Of a stretch of 64,000 bases of DNA, positions 37,564 to 45,231 are shown piece by piece. Under the pieces are notes generated by a model. That model worked only from the letters and a program-made list of their open reading frames with translations. It searched no databases and was not told where the DNA came from. Location: contig NZ_RQXT01000003.1 in NCBI RefSeq assembly GCF_003863365.1, positions 202,254 to 266,253 on the forward strand, in the 5' to 3' direction. Made by a program: the position numbers and the translations under genes. Source of the DNA: Mesorhizobium tamadayense (GTDB taxonomy: Bacteria > Pseudomonadota > Alphaproteobacteria > Rhizobiales > Rhizobiaceae). Position 1 is the stretch's first letter, and the number at the start of each line of letters is the position of its first letter.

Positions 37564-38143
37564 GCAGGTCGCCCACTTCCTTGAGGTCCTGGTAGCGGTC
37601 GCCGATGCGATGATGCGGGCGGCCGCCGATCGAAGCGCCGAGCGCCACCACCAGCTCATCCGGCGCCGGCGCGTCGCCGATCTGGAAATGCACGGTCAGA
37701 TAGTGCGAGCGCCGGCCTTCGTCGTTCTTGTCCATCAGCGGGATCATGATCGGCGTGTTCGGCCCGCCGCGCAGATTGGTGAAGGCAAGGTAGGTCTTGG
37801 CGCCGACGGCGCGGCGATAATGGTTGCCGAAATGCAGCGTGTGGATCAGCGCCGAAGCGTGCTCGATCTCGCCTGACGTGCCGCAGATGGCGGCCTTGCC
37901 GTAGCCCTCGATCGCCTCGCCGGAGCCGGCGGCAGCGATGATCTCGCGGGTCAGGATTTCTCCGAGCACCGGCGCGCAGGCGCGGATCTCGGGCGAGAGG
38001 TCCTCGGTGAAGCCGCGTCCCGCCCAGGGGTTGGTCACCACCGCGGCGACGCCGATCAGGCGCAGCGGCCGCGGCGCTGTCTTGCCGCCTTCGATCAGCG
38101 TGTTCTCGCTGTAGGTGACGATCTTGCGAATGGCCGGCTGCAT
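37556..38143 (-). CDS. DUF1185 'amino acid synthesis' family protein
   Basis: 195 residues matching the DUF1185 family (KIVTYSENTLIEGGK near the start; GEIEHASALIHTLHFGN; VHFQIGDAPAPDELVVALG; GGRPHHRIGDRYQD). The family has solved structures but no established reaction, and its name is a database label. It often neighbours LLM monooxygenases. First gene of the operon; its end overlaps the start of the hydrolase fusion by 8 bp, so translation is coupled. Confidence 0.8.
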   Translation of the reverse strand: MQPAIRKIVTYSENTLIEGGKTAPRPLRLIGVAAVVTNPWAGRGFTEDLSPEIRACAPVLGEILTREIIAAAGSGEAIEGYGKAAICGTSGEIEHASALIHTLHFGNHYRRAVGAKTYLAFTNLRGGPNTPIMIPLMDKNDEGRRSHYLTVHFQIGDAPAPDELVVALGASIGGRPHHRIGDRYQDLKEVGDLHG

Positions 38144-38193
38144 GAAAACCTCTGTCGGGCGGCGCCAGAAAGCGTCGTTTCGTGTCTCGTCTT

Positions 38194-38205
38194 ATGGTAT
38201 ACCAT
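38194..38205. promoter_or_regulatory. Palindromic operator between the DUF1185 operon and gntR
   Basis: ATGGTATACCAT is a perfect 12-bp palindrome in the 133-bp divergent gap, 51 bp upstream of the DUF1185 start and 72 bp upstream of gntR. TGGTATACCA fits FCD-GntR (FadR/VanR-like TNGTNNNACNA) half-site rules. A second, imperfect half (TGGAGCACCA) follows at 38210-38219. Confidence 0.7.
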
Positions 38206-38276
38206 ACTATGGAGCACCAAATACCTTGTCAATCGGCTATGGAATCTGTTTTCGTGGCGGCGCAGGGAGCAAGCAC

Positions 38277-38957
38277 ATGCAGGACGACACGCTTCGCATC
38301 GATCGCAGCGCCAAGACCTTGAGAACATTGGCTCTCGAGCGCATGCGCGAGGCCATCATGGATTTTCATTTCCAGCCCGGAGAAAGGCTGGTCGAGCGGC
38401 CGCTTTGCGACCAGCTCGGCGTCAGCCGCTCGGTAGTGCGTGAGGTCTTGCGGCAACTGGAGGCTGAGGGTCTCGTGCAGATGATCCCCGGACATGGGCC
38501 GGCGGTGGCCAAGCCGGATCTCGGCCGCACCGACGAGATCTACGAGCTCAGGGCCTTGCTCGAAGGGATCGCGGCGCGCGCCTGCGCGCTGTCTGCGACC
38601 GAGGCGCAACTGGCCGCACTGGAGCATGCCCTCGGCGAACTCTTCGAAGCTTGGGCGTCCGGCAAGCCGCCGGCGGTGATGCGGGCGACGACGGGGTTCT
38701 ACGAAGCGCTGTTCGAGGCCGCGGACAAACGCGTCGCCTGGGAGATCGTCAGCGGGCTGAACGTGCGCATCAACCAGTTGCGTTCGATGACGATCGCCTC
38801 GGCGAACCGGCGCGAGCCGGCGATCGCCGAGATGAACGCGATCATGGATGCGATCCGGGCGCGCAAGCCGGAGGAAGCGGAAGCCGCGGCGCGGAGGCAC
38901 GTCGAATCCGCCTGGAAGATCGCGCGGGACAAACTGCGCCTTGACCCTCACATCTAA
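38277..38957 (+). CDS. FCD-domain GntR-family regulator (polyamine-type/LLM operon)
   Basis: 226 residues; ATG at 38277 after CAGGGAGC. HTH at about 20-75 (FQPGERLVERPLCDQLGVSRSVVREVLRQLEAEGLV), FCD domain from about 85 (ELRALLEGIAARACAL). Divergent from the DUF1185 operon across a perfect palindrome, so it very likely regulates that operon and itself. It is distinct from the other GntR at 15278. Confidence 0.9.
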   Translation: MQDDTLRIDRSAKTLRTLALERMREAIMDFHFQPGERLVERPLCDQLGVSRSVVREVLRQLEAEGLVQMIPGHGPAVAKPDLGRTDEIYELRALLEGIAARACALSATEAQLAALEHALGELFEAWASGKPPAVMRATTGFYEALFEAADKRVAWEIVSGLNVRINQLRSMTIASANRREPAIAEMNAIMDAIRARKPEEAEAAARRHVESAWKIARDKLRLDPHI

Positions 38958-38958
38958 T

Positions 38959-39082
38959 GCGCTTCACCGTTTCACGGAAGCGCCGAACCGCTCTATCTCT
39001 TTGTTTTCACGCAATTCCAGACGGAAGGCTACGGCGAAGTCGCCGAGCCTAACCGTTCCACACTTTTCCTGGAATTGCTCTA
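38959..39082. repeat. Dispersed rhizobial intergenic repeat with hairpin
   Basis: Begins with a hairpin at 38959-38983 (GCGCTTC-A-CCGT / ACGG-A-AGCGC arms) directly after the gntR stop, then CTCTATCTCTTTGTTTT and ending in CACTTTTCCTGGAATTGCTC. I recognise this wording as a dispersed extragenic repeat common in Mesorhizobium and related genomes. Only one clear copy is in this window. The hairpin may serve as the gntR terminator. Confidence 0.6.
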
Positions 39083-39368
39083 GCCATCCCACGCTGCCCG
39101 AAGGCGGACTCCCGCCGCCCCCAGGGAGGGTCCAACCGCCAGCCCCGCCATTGTCGGTTTCGTACCAAGCTGCCTTTGGTACGTTTCCGACACTAACTTT
39201 CCGTTTCGACCTTTTGTAGGCAGGTGGCGAAGGGGCCATCGTGCATCAATTCGATTTCCGCTGTCATTGTCGTGCCATACGGCGTAAGGTCGCTCGATCG
39301 TCGGCAAATTTGCACGGGCGCGGACGACTGGGAGATCGAATGGCTCTTGCCCTTCTTTGGGTAGAGCC
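39083..39368. other. Intergenic region upstream of the Crp/Fnr gene
   Basis: No gene recognised. It carries an 8-bp inverted repeat CGTACCAA-N7-TTGGTACG at 39161-39183. A looser pair of the same GTACCAA/TTGGTAC words occurs at 40795-40826. Possibly an operator or a hairpin; no regulator can be assigned. Confidence 0.35.
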
Positions 39369-40091
39369 ATGACCAGTCCAGAGAATTTTCCTTACAGGAA
39401 CGAATTGCTGCGGCGCATGAGCCAGCCTGATTTGGCGCTCCTGCAACCCCACCTCGAGCGGTGCGCACTCGATCTGAGAATGACGATGGAGACTGCCGGT
39501 TCAAAGATCGGGGCGGTCTACTTCCTGGAGGAAGGCCTCGGCTCCATTGTTGCTATGAATCCCAATGGAAAGGATGCCGAGGTTGGACTGATCGGCTTCG
39601 AGGGAATGACAGGCTCCGCTCTGGTGATGGGCGTTGATTACGCTGCGCTCGAATGCTTCGTTCAGTTGCCGGGTAGCGCAATGCGAATTGAAGCTGATCC
39701 ATTCAATTCCGCTCTCAGCAATAGCCCAAGCCTGCGGCTCTTTCTTTTGCGCTATGTCCATGCCCTCCACATCCAGACCAGCTATACCGCCCTGGCAAAT
39801 GCACGAACGAAAGTGGAAGACCGCTTGGCGCGATGGCTGCTGATGTGTGCCGACCGGGTGCATGGCGGCCATCTTGCAATCACTCACGAGTTTCTATCGG
39901 TCATGCTCGGCGTGAGACGTCCCGGCGTTACTATCGGGCTCCAGGTACTGGAAGGGCGCGGGCTAATACGCTCGCGACGTGGCGAAATCACCATTCGAGA
40001 CCGGGACGGCCTTGTGGCACACGCAAATGGTGCCTATGGGCAGTCGGAGGCTGAGTATCATCGCTTATTCGGGAACATCGCCCGGCTTTGA
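39369..40091 (+). CDS. Crp/Fnr-family transcriptional regulator
   Basis: 240 residues. An N-terminal cyclic-nucleotide-binding-like beta barrel (AVYFLEEGLGSIVAMNPNGKDAEVGLIGFEGMTG) is followed by a long dimerisation helix and a C-terminal HTH (HEFLSVMLGVRRPGVTIGLQVLEGRGLI). No N-terminal cysteine cluster is present, so it is not an FNR oxygen sensor. ATG at 39369 used; a TTG 12 bp upstream is an alternative. Targets unknown. Its end overlaps a small convergent gene. Confidence 0.85.
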   Translation: MTSPENFPYRNELLRRMSQPDLALLQPHLERCALDLRMTMETAGSKIGAVYFLEEGLGSIVAMNPNGKDAEVGLIGFEGMTGSALVMGVDYAALECFVQLPGSAMRIEADPFNSALSNSPSLRLFLLRYVHALHIQTSYTALANARTKVEDRLARWLLMCADRVHGGHLAITHEFLSVMLGVRRPGVTIGLQVLEGRGLIRSRRGEITIRDRDGLVAHANGAYGQSEAEYHRLFGNIARL

Positions 40092-40265
40092 TTTCCGGTT
40101 GTCGATCGCGTATAATTTCCTGGTGGCCTCGTCGGCTGCCACGCCAATCAGCGCGTCGAACTCTGGTACCTGATCGATATGACCGCCCGATGCGACGGAC
40201 CTTCGGATCTGAAGCAGCAGGAGCCTGGCATCGTGCAGGACGGAGGAAAGGTCGTTCTTGTGCAT
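40065..40265 (-). CDS. Small hypothetical protein (66 aa)
   Basis: 66 residues starting MHKNDLSSVLHDARLLLLQIRRS; the ATG at 40265 is preceded by GAGGCGAGCC, a good ribosome binding site, and is preferred to ATGs further upstream. A leucine-rich helix is followed by a charged tail. No known domain. It is convergent with, and overlaps by 27 bp, the Crp-like gene. Confidence 0.5.
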   Translation of the reverse strand: MHKNDLSSVLHDARLLLLQIRRSVASGGHIDQVPEFDALIGVAADEATRKLYAIDNRKSKPGDVPE

Positions 40266-40504
40266 GGCTCGCCTCATCGTAAGATAGTCGAGAGACCGCG
40301 CCGGCAGGCCGTTCTTGCCCAATATACGCTATTCGCAAGAGAATTGTCGGAAACGTACAAAACTCGACGTACGTGTAACGAGCTTCGAGCGATTTGGTTG
40401 CGCCGCTCGGGCCGTGCGGGCCACATGCTTCCTTTTCGCCGCCAGGGGCGGCCATGCCCTGACGATCCGTGCCGACGCCGGAGAGCTACAGGAGAGCCAT
40501 CACG

Positions 40505-40723
40505 TTATTCGTGCAGGTCAAAGGCGACAAACAGCCCGCGGCCGGTCGCCTCCATCACAACCATCGCCACCAATTCGCAGTTGCTCTCGCGCAGATGCGG
40601 CCCACGTTCGCGAATGCGTATAATAGCGGTCCTGACGGAAATGATGGCACCATCCAAATCCATGCTAACAGCTTCCTGCACAAGTTCTTGCGCAGTAGGT
40701 CCATGTAGCGTTTGGACGTCCAT
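40505..40723 (-). CDS. Small hypothetical protein (72 aa)
   Basis: 72 residues, MDVQTLHGPTAQELVQEA then GAIISVRTAIIRIRERG and a hydrophobic C-terminal strand-like segment. ATG at 40723 is preceded by GGGGAGGCTTAGAG, a strong ribosome binding site, which supports it as a real gene. No family recognised. Confidence 0.55.
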   Translation of the reverse strand: MDVQTLHGPTAQELVQEAVSMDLDGAIISVRTAIIRIRERGPHLRESNCELVAMVVMEATGRGLFVAFDLHE

Positions 40724-40935
40724 CTCTAAGCCTCCCCGAGACAGAACCCAAACATTTTGCGGCCCACTCCTGCAGAAATCAACGTCGCAAACGTACCAAG
40801 TCACGAGGCCTGAATGTTTGGTACCAATCCGCGAGCGGCGATCCGATAGTCGCGCGGCTCGACGCTGATGAACTGACAGGTTTCGATGAGCGAGGCGCCG
40901 ACGCCCCAGTCCGCACCGCCGTCCGATCCGCAACG

Positions 40936-41142
40936 CTATCTGTTCGTGCGCATCTTCTGCCTTGGATTGATGCCCCCGGCGGCTGTCGTATCGTTTTCAA
41001 CGTCGCCCTCGATGGTGTTTTCGCCCTCGAGTTCTAATTCATCGCCTTCCTTGATTGTGCCCTTCGAGGACCCAATGCCGGGATTGTTCTTGAGATCGGC
41101 GTCGCTCGGCTTCTTCCACTTGGGATGTTTGGTTCCAGTCAT
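40936..41142 (-). CDS. Small acidic hypothetical protein (68 aa)
   Basis: 68 residues, strongly charged and probably disordered: MTGTKHPKWKKPSDADL, then GDELELEGENTIEGD and a basic end QKMRTNR. ATG at 41142 is preceded by AAGGAGATGTGTC. An EcfG-like promoter sits about 35 bp upstream, so a stress-response link is possible. No known family. Confidence 0.6.
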   Translation of the reverse strand: MTGTKHPKWKKPSDADLKNNPGIGSSKGTIKEGDELELEGENTIEGDVENDTTAAGGINPRQKMRTNR

Positions 41143-41176
41143 GACACATCTCCTTGAGAGAGAGACCTGTTCCAGA

Positions 41177-41201
41177 AACAGCAGGATGTGACGATTGTTC
41201 C
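41177..41201 (-). promoter_or_regulatory. EcfG-like (general stress sigma factor) promoter candidate
   Basis: Read on the minus strand: GGAAC (41201-41197), a 17-nt spacer, then GTT (41179-41177). The alphaproteobacterial EcfG consensus is GGAAC-N16/17-CGTT; the C is T here. It lies 35 bp upstream of the small acidic protein start. Confidence 0.4.
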
Positions 41202-41230
41202 GCTCCGCTGCGGCTTCCTGCGGCAACAGC

Positions 41231-43213
41231 CTAAAGGCCAAACGGATATGTGTCTGGGACGCCTGTCGCGGCGTGCTCCGGCCCAATCGGGGTTACCGCA
41301 GTGGTCTCGTCAAACCAGACGAAGGCATCGAATTGCTGGGCGAGAGAAACGTCCGCGTAGTGGCTGTGCAATTCCGTTTCCGGCCGATAGATGACCCCGA
41401 TGAACCGCTCCAGCCGGCGCTCCAGAAGCCGCCTGCGCAGGCCTTCGTCGCGGCTGAAATCGAGCAGGAAGCGTGCGATGCCGCAATCGTGACAAAGCCG
41501 CTCGTAGCTGTCGCCACGGGAAGGCCGGATCGATTTCACCTCCATCTTGCCATCCCAGTCGGAGGCTGCGGCGACCGTTCCCGAATGTGTGCCGAAGCCG
41601 ATCAGCGCTGCCTCGTCACCGAAGCGTTCCCGGCAAAGCTGGCCGACATTCACCTCGTCCCGGACGGTGCCCATCTCGGTGTAGCGGGCGTCGCCAATGT
41701 GAGAGTTATGCGCCCACACCACTGCCTTGGCGTTCTGGCCGCGCGCCTCAAGCAAATGTTCCAGGGTTTCGAACATATGAGTGTCGCGCAGATTCCACGA
41801 CTGCGAGCCGCCATAGTACATGGTTCGATAGTAACGCTCGGCTGAAGCGACAAGCCTTGCGTTCTGCGTGGCATCGAGCAGGTCCGCGCCGTCTTGCCCG
41901 GCACGTTCGAGTTGCCTCGCCAGCATGTCTCGGCATTGCTGCAGCACCGCTTTCTCGCAGTCCTTATAGCCATCGGTAAGTGCCGCGCGGCCGTAGGTGG
42001 AGGGTTCGTTCTGCCACGGCGTCAGGCAGCCGTAGCGTTCGCGGGCAATGGCTGCCGCCTGCGGATCGACACGGTCAAGATACTGCAGGACCGCAGCGAT
42101 GGACCCGCTCATGTTGTAGATGTCGAGACCATAGAAGCCTGTCTGGCGGAACGGCTCGAGCTTTTCATTATGCCTCCGCAGCCAGTCGACAAACGCTGCG
42201 ACATCGGTGTTGCGCCACATCCAGGTGGGAAATCGCTGGAACGGTGGATCAAAGCTGGCTGGAGACAGTCGGTGGCGGACGTAGCGATCGATCGCCGCGG
42301 CGTCGGGCCAGTCGGCCTCGACAGCCACGATCGTGAAGCCGTGCTCCACGAGCCTTCGGGTTATCGCGGCGCGGGCTCGGTAGAACTCGGACGTGCCATG
42401 ACTGGCCTCGCCCAGCAACACGACGCGCCGATCAGCAAACCGGTCGAACAGTTCGCCGAATGCCGGATCGTCGAAATCCGGAAGCGGTTCGGCCGCCGCT
42501 GCGATCATGTCCGGCAGTCTGCGAGCGGTGCGGGTCAGACGATCGGTCACAGTGCGGTCGCCGTTTTCGGGCCAGCCTTGCTCGCCGATCAGGGGAACAA
42601 AGCGCACGCCGCCGAAATCTTCCTCGGTGTAGGTCGCCGCTCCGGTTCGCACGACCTTCAGAAGGCGCTGCTCATCCTGTTCGTCGCCGATCGGGATGAC
42701 CAGCCTGCCGCCGACGTCCAGTTGCTCCTGAAGCGCCGCCGGCGCGCCTGGTCCACCTGCCGCGACAATGATGGCGTCGAACGGAGCGGCTTCGGGCCAA
42801 CCTTTGGTGCCATCGCCAGTCCGCACCTCGATATTGCGATAGCCAAGTTTATCGAATCGTCGTCTTGCTGTTTCCGCCAAACCGGGGTGCCGCTCGATCG
42901 TATAGACATGCTCGACGATGCGGCTCATTACGGCGGCCGCGTAGCCGGAGCCTGTGCCTACCTCGAGCACATGATCGCCCGGTCTGACTTCCGCCATTTC
43001 GATCATGAGGGCGACGATGTAGGGCTGCGATATCGTCTGGCCGTCGGCGATCGGCAATGGCCCGTCTTCATAGGCGAATTCTTCGAAGCCCGGATCGACA
43101 AAGGCTTCGCGCGGAACCTCGCGCATTGCTTGCAGGATCTCCCGATCGTGGATGCCGCGGCGGCTGATGTGGACGTCGACCATCCGATTGCGTTCACGAG
43201 AAAGATCTAGCAA
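41231..43213 (-). CDS. Fusion of protein-L-isoaspartate O-methyltransferase and erythromycin-esterase-like domain
   Basis: 660 residues. Residues ~10-215: PCMT domain, with DGQTISQPYIVALM and the SAM-binding EVGTGSGYAAAVMSRI. Residues ~235-650: erythromycin esterase superfamily, with LLGEASHGTSEFY carrying the essential Glu and His, AVEADWPDAAAIDRYV, and VVWAHNSHIGDARYTEMG. The frame begins at a TTG (43213) with GGGAGACGAAGAA upstream; an in-frame ATG at 43183 lacks a ribosome binding site. Repair of damaged proteins or hydrolysis of an unknown ester are possible roles. Antibiotic resistance is not implied by the family alone. Confidence 0.85.
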   Translation of the reverse strand: MLDLSRERNRMVDVHISRRGIHDREILQAMREVPREAFVDPGFEEFAYEDGPLPIADGQTISQPYIVALMIEMAEVRPGDHVLEVGTGSGYAAAVMSRIVEHVYTIERHPGLAETARRRFDKLGYRNIEVRTGDGTKGWPEAAPFDAIIVAAGGPGAPAALQEQLDVGGRLVIPIGDEQDEQRLLKVVRTGAATYTEEDFGGVRFVPLIGEQGWPENGDRTVTDRLTRTARRLPDMIAAAAEPLPDFDDPAFGELFDRFADRRVVLLGEASHGTSEFYRARAAITRRLVEHGFTIVAVEADWPDAAAIDRYVRHRLSPASFDPPFQRFPTWMWRNTDVAAFVDWLRRHNEKLEPFRQTGFYGLDIYNMSGSIAAVLQYLDRVDPQAAAIARERYGCLTPWQNEPSTYGRAALTDGYKDCEKAVLQQCRDMLARQLERAGQDGADLLDATQNARLVASAERYYRTMYYGGSQSWNLRDTHMFETLEHLLEARGQNAKAVVWAHNSHIGDARYTEMGTVRDEVNVGQLCRERFGDEAALIGFGTHSGTVAAASDWDGKMEVKSIRPSRGDSYERLCHDCGIARFLLDFSRDEGLRRRLLERRLERFIGVIYRPETELHSHYADVSLAQQFDAFVWFDETTAVTPIGPEHAATGVPDTYPFGL

Positions 43214-43640
43214 TTCTTCGTCTCCCGTATCCTTAGCTCACGAGCTCACGGGCTTGTTCCCGGCGCGGGCCATCGGCGACATCTGGTGCCTTTCTCTCCT
43301 GGATCCCTAACCCGTGCGGGGCCTCAAGGTTCCTCGCGGTGCATGAGGGATTCTTGGACCTGGTTGTACTCGGGCACCAACACCGATGGCGCATACAGTC
43401 CGGCCACGTATCGCCGTCGTAAGCTCTAGCGACATGCTGTCGCTCAATACGTTCTTATCTTCGGCCTGACACCGCGCTCGATTGGGCTCTGTTCTGCGAC
43501 AACATATCCCCAGCGATAACTGCCAGGAGAGTGTCGGCGCCCTGCATTCGTCGGCGGAACATGGGCCACGGGGGCGCTGCCCTGCACGAATGCTGCTGAA
43601 TGAAGGTTTTGCGACAGCGTCATACGCGGTCGTGGCCAAA
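43214..43640. other. Intergenic region, no gene recognised
   Basis: 427 bp between the PCMT fusion and the 47-residue membrane protein. A GGGAAC (43262-43257 on the minus strand) resembles an EcfG -35 element, but no matching -10 is found. Short frames on both strands lack ribosome binding sites and family features. Confidence 0.4.
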
Positions 43641-43784
43641 CTAGACAAACATCATGACGATAGTCGCGCCGAGGACTATCAGAACTAGCCCGCCAAGAAG
43701 CATTGGCAGAAGACTGTTGTCGGAGTCGATACCAGAATCGATCTCCCTCGGGAACGGCTTGTCCTTCTTCTTTGGGTCAGGCAT
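43641..43784 (-). CDS. Single-span membrane protein of unknown function (47 aa)
   Basis: 47 residues: a charged N-terminus MPDPKKKDKPFPREID, then one transmembrane helix (LLPMLLGGLVLIVLGATIVMMFV) at the C-terminus, predicted N-in or N-out ambiguous. The ATG at 43784 follows GATGGAGACGCCCG. Short tail-anchored proteins like this are common in rhizobial stress regions. No function is known. Confidence 0.55.
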   Translation of the reverse strand: MPDPKKKDKPFPREIDSGIDSDNSLLPMLLGGLVLIVLGATIVMMFV

Positions 43785-43825
43785 CGGGCGTCTCCATCGG
43801 AGCAAAACGGCGTGTAACGAAACAA

Positions 43826-43998
43826 TCATGCGACGTTGTGCGCGGCGCCGTTTCTAGCGGGTCTTTTCGGGCTGCCAAGGAAGTCCTTCGGCGTCAGCAT
43901 GATGTCGGCCAGCGTGTAGCGGTCCAGGGTGCTCTGGAACGAGGCAAAGGCGACGGACTGCTCGTGAAGGCGGGTTACGGCGCTCTTGTGCTGGCCTT
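43826..43998 (-). pseudogene. Possible remnant of an Rrf2-family regulator
   Basis: The minus strand reads a short open segment (ending at a TGA, 43828-43826) containing AVTRLHEQSVAFASFQSTLDRYTLADIML. LDRYTLAD is the usual C-terminal wording of Rrf2 regulators (NsrR/IscR type). A stop codon lies immediately upstream at about 43998, and no start or HTH is found to the right, so only a C-terminal fragment remains. Evidence is short and the call is tentative. Confidence 0.35.
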
Positions 43999-44665
43999 AG
44001 AAGGCCTTGCGTTTTGGGCCGATGCACTCAGCCTCCGGCAACGGATCGACGCACGTCTATGGTGATTATCGACGCCGACAGAGCCGCGCCCAGCCGCCCA
44101 CCGTCCCGACAACACCGCGCGGAGGCGCAACGAAGCGGTCTGTCCGCATTCACCCCAGAGCTTCCCGACGGCGGTCACGCCATCGCCGACATCTGCCGAA
44201 ATCCGAAATCCCCATAGCCATCGCCTGTGGCCCGCGGGTTCCTTCCTCGGGGACTTTCGTACGCCTGCCGGCACCCGAAACTCTTCACGATCTCGGTCAT
44301 CTAAGCCATCCCGGCCGCCCACCAAAAGCGGTCATAGCTGGTGTCAACGCCACGGGCGAGGTTGCGCCATGAGCAGATCTCCACAATGATTCCAGGAAGA
44401 TCGCGTTTCGATCCCAAAAACGGACTTCGCAGTGTCCTTGCGGATGCCGGCTGGACCCAGATTGCACCCTTAGGCGCGTGGCGGCACAGCTGCACAACAA
44501 GCAATGCACCGGTGAGGGACAGCTGATGGCGACAAAAAAGCGCGGGTTGCTTCTGATCGAACCACGTCGAACGTCGCCTGTCTCGTTTGCAAATTTTTGC
44601 CCATTCGGCGCTTGCTAACCGTGGCCGAACACTCTTGCAGTTTCAAATAATATCCCGTAGGCTGT
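43999..44665. other. Intergenic/degenerate region, no gene recognised
   Basis: About 670 bp upstream of the AsnC operator. No frame has a convincing ribosome binding site or family motif. It may hold the decayed 5' part of the Rrf2-like remnant. The last 60 bp become AT-rich toward the AsnC promoter. Confidence 0.35.
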
Positions 44666-44711
44666 TTTCATATCTGAAAGAAAATTTGTTAAATTCTTTC
44701 CATTTATGAAA
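44666..44711. promoter_or_regulatory. Large interrupted inverted repeat, putative AsnC/Lrp operator
   Basis: Left arm TTTCATATCTGAAAGAA (44666-44682); right arm TTCTTTCCATTTATGAAA (44694-44711). The reverse complement of the right arm is TTTCATAAATGGAAAGAA, so arms match at about 14 positions. The 11-nt centre AATTTGTTAAA is AT-only apart from one G. It lies 10 bp upstream of the AsnC start in otherwise GC-rich DNA, typical of an autoregulatory Lrp/AsnC site. Confidence 0.65.
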
Positions 44712-44721
44712 GCCTGAGCGT

Positions 44722-45231
44722 TTGCGGGAACATCTCGATCAGACCGACCGGCGACTGGTCAAGCTGCTGTCGCAGGATGCGCAGCTTGGCGTCAATCGCC
44801 TCGCCGAGAAGATGGCGATCTCGGTGCCGACTGTGCGCATGCGGCTGCGCAACCTACTCGACCGCAACCTGCTCAAGATCGTCGGGCTGCTCAACCTGAC
44901 CGAGCGCCCGGAACTGATTTCGGCGATCGTCGGCATCAACGCGCAGGGGCGCGGCCGCGCCCGGGAACTGGCGCAGCGTATCTCCGAACTGCCTTTCGTG
45001 AACTCGGCCTCCGTCGTCACCGGGCGCTTCGACATCATCGTCGACGTGACCGTGGCCGGCGATGTCGCCGATCTCTATCGCATCACCAGCGAGTTGATCC
45101 CTGGAGCGGGTATTCCAGGTGAAGTCGTGCGCAGCGAGACCTTCGTCGTCATGGCGTCCTGCAACAAGTGGGTCAGCCTGCCGGAAGGCTGCTGGTCGGA
45201 GGAAACGCCGGCGCGCAAGGAGCCGACATGA
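44722..45231 (+). CDS. Lrp/AsnC-family transcriptional regulator
   Basis: 169 residues. HTH at about 5-55 (LDQTDRRLVKLLSQDAQLGVNRLAEKMAISVPTVRMRLRNL), RAM effector domain after residue 65. The only start that keeps the HTH is the TTG at 44722. It ends in an ATGA overlap with the saccharopine-dehydrogenase-like gene, so it is co-transcribed with its probable targets. The effector is expected to be an amino acid. Confidence 0.88.
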   Translation: MREHLDQTDRRLVKLLSQDAQLGVNRLAEKMAISVPTVRMRLRNLLDRNLLKIVGLLNLTERPELISAIVGINAQGRGRARELAQRISELPFVNSASVVTGRFDIIVDVTVAGDVADLYRITSELIPGAGIPGEVVRSETFVVMASCNKWVSLPEGCWSEETPARKEPT

